A DNA stretch of 22,961 nt from JALOAP01 sp964632355 (GTDB lineage Bacteria > Chloroflexota > Dehalococcoidia > Tepidiformales > Tepidiformaceae): positions 1 to 22,961 of the forward strand of contig CAZWBW010000039.1 of NCBI GenBank assembly GCA_964632355.1, read 5' to 3'. A model generated the notes under the pieces. That model was given only the letters and a program-made list of their open reading frames with translations. It made no database searches and was not told the origin of the DNA. This document shows positions 20,277-22,961 of the stretch, piece by piece; the stretch's first letter is position 1, and the number at the start of each line of letters is the position of its first letter. Made by a program: the position numbers and the translations under genes.

Positions 20277-20350
20277 CCGCTCGGGTGCCCATAAACTCCC
20301 CCCGTACTACGGGCACGAAACAGAAAAGCGGGAGCTCATGCTCCCGCTTT
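20277..20350 (+). repeat. right copy of the tRNA-end direct repeat
   Basis: CCGCTCGGG-TGCCC-ATAAA-CTCCCC, then ACTAC, GCACG, AACA and the hairpin GCGGGAGC/GCTCCCGC, same order and orientation as 18079-18153. No tRNA body precedes it: the T loop TTCGAAT is absent. Confidence 0.65.
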
Positions 20351-20352
20351 CT
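20324..20352. terminator. bidirectional terminator downstream of the TetR gene
   Basis: AAAGCGGGAGC / GCTCCCGCTTT, 11-bp stem, TCAT loop. On the minus strand it is followed by TTTTCTG, about 95 nt after the TetR stop. Confidence 0.75.
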
Positions 20353-20444
20353 CGTGCTCTCGAGGACGCCGTGGATGTCCTCGGTCGGCGTCGTTACCCC
20401 GCGCCGCGCGGCATGTCGCTTCCGGCTCTTCGAGCGACGTGATG

Positions 20445-21071
20445 CTACTGGTCGGGCCCTGTTTGCTCTCGCTTTCGAACAACACCTTCCAGCAGTAGGT
20501 CCACCGTCGACCGGACAATCTCGTCCCTGGAAAGCGCACCGTCGGGGCGATACCAGTTGCTGACATGTACTCCCGCGCCCAACATCGCGAAGGCAGTGGC
20601 CTTCGGGTGCTCGGAGATGAGTTCGCCGGATGCAACACCCTCGGTGACGATGTCCACGAGCATTCGCTCGTACTCCTTCAGCCGTTCGCGCAACACCGCC
20701 CGCGATTCCGGGGCCAACGACCGGTACTCCGCGACGTGGAGCCGCGCCAGCTTGTAGTGGTCTACGTGGTAGGAGACGTGCGCCGACAGGAACGCCCGGA
20801 GTCGCTCCGCCACCGGCGCGTTTTCCGTGGACTCGAGGGCGGACCTGGCCCGCTCCATCAGCACGTCGATGCCATGCGACTGGATGCGAAAGAGCAGCTC
20901 ATCCTTGCTCTCGAAGTAGTGGTACAGCGTGGCCGGGTTCATATCCAGGATCGCTGCAAGTTCGCGGAGCGAAGAGGCCTGGTAGCCCTTCGAAAAGAAC
21001 AGGTCCGTAGCCGCCTCGAGAATCTCCTCTTCTCGGTTCGGCGCTGTCGTCGCCCTTCGATACGGTCGCAT
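20445..21071 (-). CDS. TetR-family transcriptional regulator
   Basis: A 208-residue TetR regulator. The N-terminal helix-turn-helix lies at about 33-52 (S-S-L-R-E-L-A-A-I-L-D-M-N-P-A-T-L-Y-H-Y-F), preceded by R-E-E-E-I-L-E-A-A-T-D-L-F-F-S-K-G-Y and followed by E-S-K-D-E-L-L. The C-terminal ligand domain (S-A-H-V-S-Y-H-V-D-H-Y-K-L-A-R-L, with the late M-L-G-A-G-V-H-V-S-N-W-Y-R) is of the kind seen in acyl-CoA-responsive FadR/KstR2-like regulators. GGAGG lies 4 nt before the ATG. It is divergent from a crotonase/solute-binding-protein operon, which it probably represses until an acyl-CoA or related ligand binds (inference). Confidence 0.93.
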   Translation of the reverse strand: MRPYRRATTAPNREEEILEAATDLFFSKGYQASSLRELAAILDMNPATLYHYFESKDELLFRIQSHGIDVLMERARSALESTENAPVAERLRAFLSAHVSYHVDHYKLARLHVAEYRSLAPESRAVLRERLKEYERMLVDIVTEGVASGELISEHPKATAFAMLGAGVHVSNWYRPDGALSRDEIVRSTVDLLLEGVVRKREQTGPDQ

Positions 21072-21106
21072 GCGGCCTCCATCCTACGCCGAAGGTTGGT
21101 AGATGA

Positions 21107-21117
21107 CTAACTGTTAG
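21107..21117. promoter_or_regulatory. palindrome CTAAC-T-GTTAG, candidate TetR autoregulatory site
   Basis: A perfect 11-bp palindrome 36 bp upstream of the TetR start codon, of a type common among TetR operators. Confidence 0.4.
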
Positions 21118-21177
21118 GTGAGGACAAGCCTCCGGCGCGCTGTGGCCAGTTGTGCGAGCCCCTTGATAGCAGACTAA

Positions 21178-21211
21178 TCAACTGATCGTTTGAAATCCAA
21201 CGGCCGTTTGA
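21178..21211. promoter_or_regulatory. tandem 16-bp inverted repeats, candidate TetR operators
   Basis: Site 1, TCAACTGATCGTTTGA (21178-21193), matches its own reverse complement at 12 of 16 positions. Site 2, TCCAACGGCCGTTTGA (21196-21211), matches at 14 of 16. They share the right half CGTTTGA and are 2 bp apart, an 18-bp period (nearly two helical turns). Site 2 ends next to the -35 box at 21212. Confidence 0.5.
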
Positions 21212-21240
21212 TTGACAAGCGCTCCCGAACGCGCCATGAT
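21212..21240 (+). promoter_or_regulatory. promoter of the crotonase/solute-binding-protein operon
   Basis: A perfect -35 TTGACA (21212-21217), 17-nt spacer, CATGAT (21235-21240). The leader to the TTG start at 21296 is about 50 nt. Confidence 0.6.
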
Positions 21241-21242
21241 CC

Positions 21243-21257
21243 GGCGCCTCAGGCGCC
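21243..21257. promoter_or_regulatory. palindrome GGCGCCT-C-AGGCGCC over the expected transcription start
   Basis: A perfect 7-bp inverted repeat around one base, 3-17 bp downstream of the -10 box. It could be a second operator or a 5' mRNA hairpin. Confidence 0.4.
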
Positions 21258-21295
21258 TACCGGCACCGACACGATTTCCCATAGGAGGGAGCCGC

Positions 21296-22096
21296 TTGGC
21301 ACAGGCAGTAGCTGATTACCGGCATGTCATCTACGAGCAGGTCGGCAATGTTGCCATCGTCACCATGAACCGGCCGGAGCGATTGAACGCGATGGGGACC
21401 GAAGGAGGGCGCGAAGTCCAGGCGGCACTCGAGGCGGCAGACGCGGACCCCGAAGTCCGCGCCGTCATCCTCACCGGTGCCGGCGAACGCTCCTTCTCTG
21501 TCGGCGCCGACCTCAAAGACAGTTCAACCCACGCCTCCGAATCGGCCGCCGAGTCGTTGTCCATGTTCACGAACTGGGCGAGCGGACCGGTCGAACGGAT
21601 GACGACGCCAATCATCGCCGCGGTCAATGGTTATTGCGTTGGCGGCGGCTTCGAACAGGCACTCGCCTGCGACATCATGATCTGTTCGGAGAACGCCACG
21701 TTCTGGTTCCCTCAGACGGGCCTCGGACTCTTCCCCGGCGGTGGCGGCACCCCGCGGCTGACCCGTGCGCTCGGCAAGAGCCTCGCGATGGAGCGCATCC
21801 TGACGGGCCGCAAGATGACGGCCGAGGAAGCCTACCGCGTCCGGCTTGTGAACCGTGTGGTCCCGTCGGGTCAACTCCGGGATGCAGCGCTTGAAATCGC
21901 CAACTCGATCGCGAAGAACGCACCGCTCGGAGTGGTCTTCGCGAAGCAATCCATCCTTCGCAGCGAGAACGTCGGCCTGCGCGACGCGCTACTCGAGGAC
22001 GGGATGAGGTTGTTCCCGCTCTATGGGACTGCGGATCGAAAAGAAGCATCCGCGGCCTTCCTGGAAAAGCGAGAACCAGTCTTCAAGGGCGAGTGA
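21296..22096 (+). CDS. crotonase-fold (enoyl-CoA hydratase/isomerase family) protein
   Basis: A 266-residue crotonase-superfamily protein, normal length. The TTG start at 21296 has AGGAGGG about 5 nt upstream. Motifs: V-A-I-V-T-M-N-R-P-E-R-L-N-A-M (19-33), oxyanion-hole segment S-F-S-V-G-A-D-L (66-73) and Y-C-V-G-G-G-F-E-Q-A-L-A-C-D (113-126). Glu120 corresponds to the first catalytic Glu; the second is Gln140 in F-P-Q-T-G-L-G-L-F-P-G-G-G-G. It may therefore be an isomerase or another crotonase reaction rather than a hydratase. It is the first gene of an operon with a solute-binding lipoprotein 23 bp downstream, behind a TetR regulator. Confidence 0.92.
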   Translation: MAQAVADYRHVIYEQVGNVAIVTMNRPERLNAMGTEGGREVQAALEAADADPEVRAVILTGAGERSFSVGADLKDSSTHASESAAESLSMFTNWASGPVERMTTPIIAAVNGYCVGGGFEQALACDIMICSENATFWFPQTGLGLFPGGGGTPRLTRALGKSLAMERILTGRKMTAEEAYRVRLVNRVVPSGQLRDAALEIANSIAKNAPLGVVFAKQSILRSENVGLRDALLEDGMRLFPLYGTADRKEASAAFLEKREPVFKGE

Positions 22097-22119
22097 ACGC
22101 CCGGTCCGGGAGGGACAAA

Positions 22120-22961
22120 GTGGAGAGCCGAGGAAATTACTGGCTTCGACCACGAGCGGGACGAATAGGCCGCCGGCGTTTCCTCGCCGGCGCAGTGGCC
22201 GGCGGCCTCGGGCTGTCGGCGGTGCCACTCGTCGGCTGCGGCGATGACGACGACGATGATGGCACCGCGACGGGTACCGCCGCTGCCACCACGATGGCAA
22301 CCCCTTCGGGTGGTCCCCAGCGTGGTGGTGTGCTGACGATCAACGGTACGAACTTCAGCAAGCTCGAGGCCGTTACCGGCACGGGCGGCAACGACCATCA
22401 GTACCTCTGGGCGGTTTTCGATAACCTCGTCGGCTACGGCCCGGACTTCTCGCCGGACCCGAACAGGAGCCTGGCCCTCGAATGGGAGAACCCCGATCCG
22501 CTGACGTGGACGTTCCACCTCCGCCCGGATGTCAAGTTCCACGATGGCACGCCGCTGAACGCCGAAGCGATCCGGGTGAACTTCGAATACGCGGTCGACC
22601 CGAATGTAGGCTCAAACGTGCGCTCCGACCTGCTGCCCGTAGAGCGGGTCGAGGTCATCGATGAGCTCACCGCTGCATACCGGCTCAAGCAGCCAATGCC
22701 GGGCCTCATCGCCACGCTGGGCGACCGTCCCGGGTTCATTTCCTCGCCGACTGCCATCGAAAGGTTCGGATCGGACTATGGCCTGAACCCTGTCGGCACC
22801 GGCGCGTTCATCCACGAAGAGTATGTTCGCGACAGCCACACCCGCGTTCGCCGCAACCCTGAGTACTGGGCCAGGGACGCGTCCGGGCAGGCGTTGCCCT
22901 ATCTCGATGGCATCCATTGGCGCAACGTCGATCAGCCCGCGGCTGCCGTGGCCGCGCTCAA
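22120..22961 (+). CDS. ABC transporter solute-binding lipoprotein (family 5, peptide/nickel type), 5' part
   Basis: The first 280 residues of a protein that continues past the window. The GTG at 22120 has GGGAGG 6 nt upstream. A twin-arginine motif (R-R-R-F-L-A-G, 18-24) precedes a hydrophobic stretch ending in lipobox Cys40 (P-L-V-G-C), then G-D-D-D-D-D and a Thr/Ala-rich linker, so it is exported folded by Tat and lipid-anchored. The SBP_bac_5 domain begins near residue 68: G-G-V-L-T-I-N-G-T-N, the Y-L-W-A-V-F-D-N-L-V segment, L-T-W-T-F-H-L-R-P-D-V-K-F-H-D-G-T-P-L-N-A-E and N-P-V-G-T-G-A-F. These bind oligopeptides, nickel or other solutes; next to a crotonase, an organic acid or similar catabolic substrate is a fair guess. 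Confidence 0.93.
   Translation, partial: MESRGNYWLRPRAGRIGRRRFLAGAVAGGLGLSAVPLVGCGDDDDDDGTATGTAAATTMATPSGGPQRGGVLTINGTNFSKLEAVTGTGGNDHQYLWAVFDNLVGYGPDFSPDPNRSLALEWENPDPLTWTFHLRPDVKFHDGTPLNAEAIRVNFEYAVDPNVGSNVRSDLLPVERVEVIDELTAAYRLKQPMPGLIATLGDRPGFISSPTAIERFGSDYGLNPVGTGAFIHEEYVRDSHTRVRRNPEYWARDASGQALPYLDGIHWRNVDQPAAAVAAL

Larger units (their letters stand above)
19964..20444. other. gene-free stretch of about 480 bp
   Basis: No frame here shows a recognisable protein. It holds a perfect hairpin GCCGGGC-CTA-GCCCGGC (19970-19986) right after the regulator stop, a GGGCACC/GGTGCCC pair spanning 20211-20290, the right copy of the tRNA-end repeat (20277-20350), and a hairpin CGAGGAC/GTCCTCG (20361-20383) beyond the terminator. 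It may be a decayed gene or tRNA, an island border, or a transcribed untranslated RNA. Nothing decides between these. Confidence 0.5.

Noticed and set aside
20211..20290. A second tRNA suggested by a 7-bp GGGCACC/GGTGCCC acceptor-like pair 80 nt long
   Set aside because: No TTCRA T loop, no D or anticodon arm, and no CCA.

Overview
The window is GC-rich bacterial DNA with dense, mostly single-gene or two-gene transcription units on both strands. The family content is ordinary and chromosomal: ribosomal proteins L11/L1, RsmG, a tRNA-Asp, fatty-acyl/CoA enzymes, a CtaG-like membrane protein and a Tat/lipoprotein-type solute-binding protein. Lipoproteins with 'C-G-D-D-D-D' after the lipobox, and a GreA carrying an N-terminal integrase-like (SAM-like, core-binding) domain, are consistent with Chloroflexota, probably a Dehalococcoidia-type lineage. 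That placement is inference from memory of family architectures, not a database result. No phage, IS element, CRISPR array or rRNA was seen.

Layout. 1-2266 (minus): start of a secreted protein, then rplA and rplK with their own promoter and terminator, then a GNAT acetyltransferase. 2381-4726 (plus): a crotonase-fold protein, then a translationally overlapped pair of membrane proteins (DUF2243-like and CtaG-like). 4712-5182 (minus): a small Cys-based protein phosphatase. 5306-8062 (plus): a large ADP-forming acyl-CoA synthetase fused to a GNAT domain. 8059-10326 (minus): an HDOD signalling protein and a MATE exporter. 10504-12072 (plus): an AMP-forming acyl-CoA ligase. 12076-13655: rsmG and the fused greA, divergent from a very compact promoter. 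13712-15247: a 38-residue zinc-ribbon protein, a copper lipoprotein, a peroxiredoxin and a coding-like remnant. 15291-16367 (minus): Zn alcohol dehydrogenase. 16476-18094 (plus): methyltransferase, SbcD-like phosphoesterase and tRNA-Asp. 18184-19963: an OsmC protein divergent from a GlxA-type AraC regulator. 19964-20444: gene-free. 20445-22961: a TetR regulator divergent from a crotonase and a solute-binding lipoprotein, apparently one operon.

Themes. Several genes concern acyl-CoA or alcohol metabolism (two crotonases, an AMP-forming ligase, an ADP-forming synthetase-GNAT, an ADH). The last TetR/crotonase/uptake-protein group looks like a regulated catabolic operon. A second group handles thiol/peroxide stress (peroxiredoxin, OsmC). 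Both crotonases keep the first catalytic Glu but lack the second.

The observations most worth checking are: (1) GreA with an integrase-type N-terminal domain, fired from a divergent promoter whose two -10 boxes overlap and whose two transcripts look leaderless; (2) an imperfect ~75-bp direct repeat of the tRNA-Asp 3' end plus its terminator, bracketing the OsmC/GlxA pair; (3) a recurring TANNNT box 6-8 nt before start codons, suggesting frequent leaderless mRNAs; (4) tandem 16-bp inverted repeats next to the -35 box of the TetR-divergent operon.
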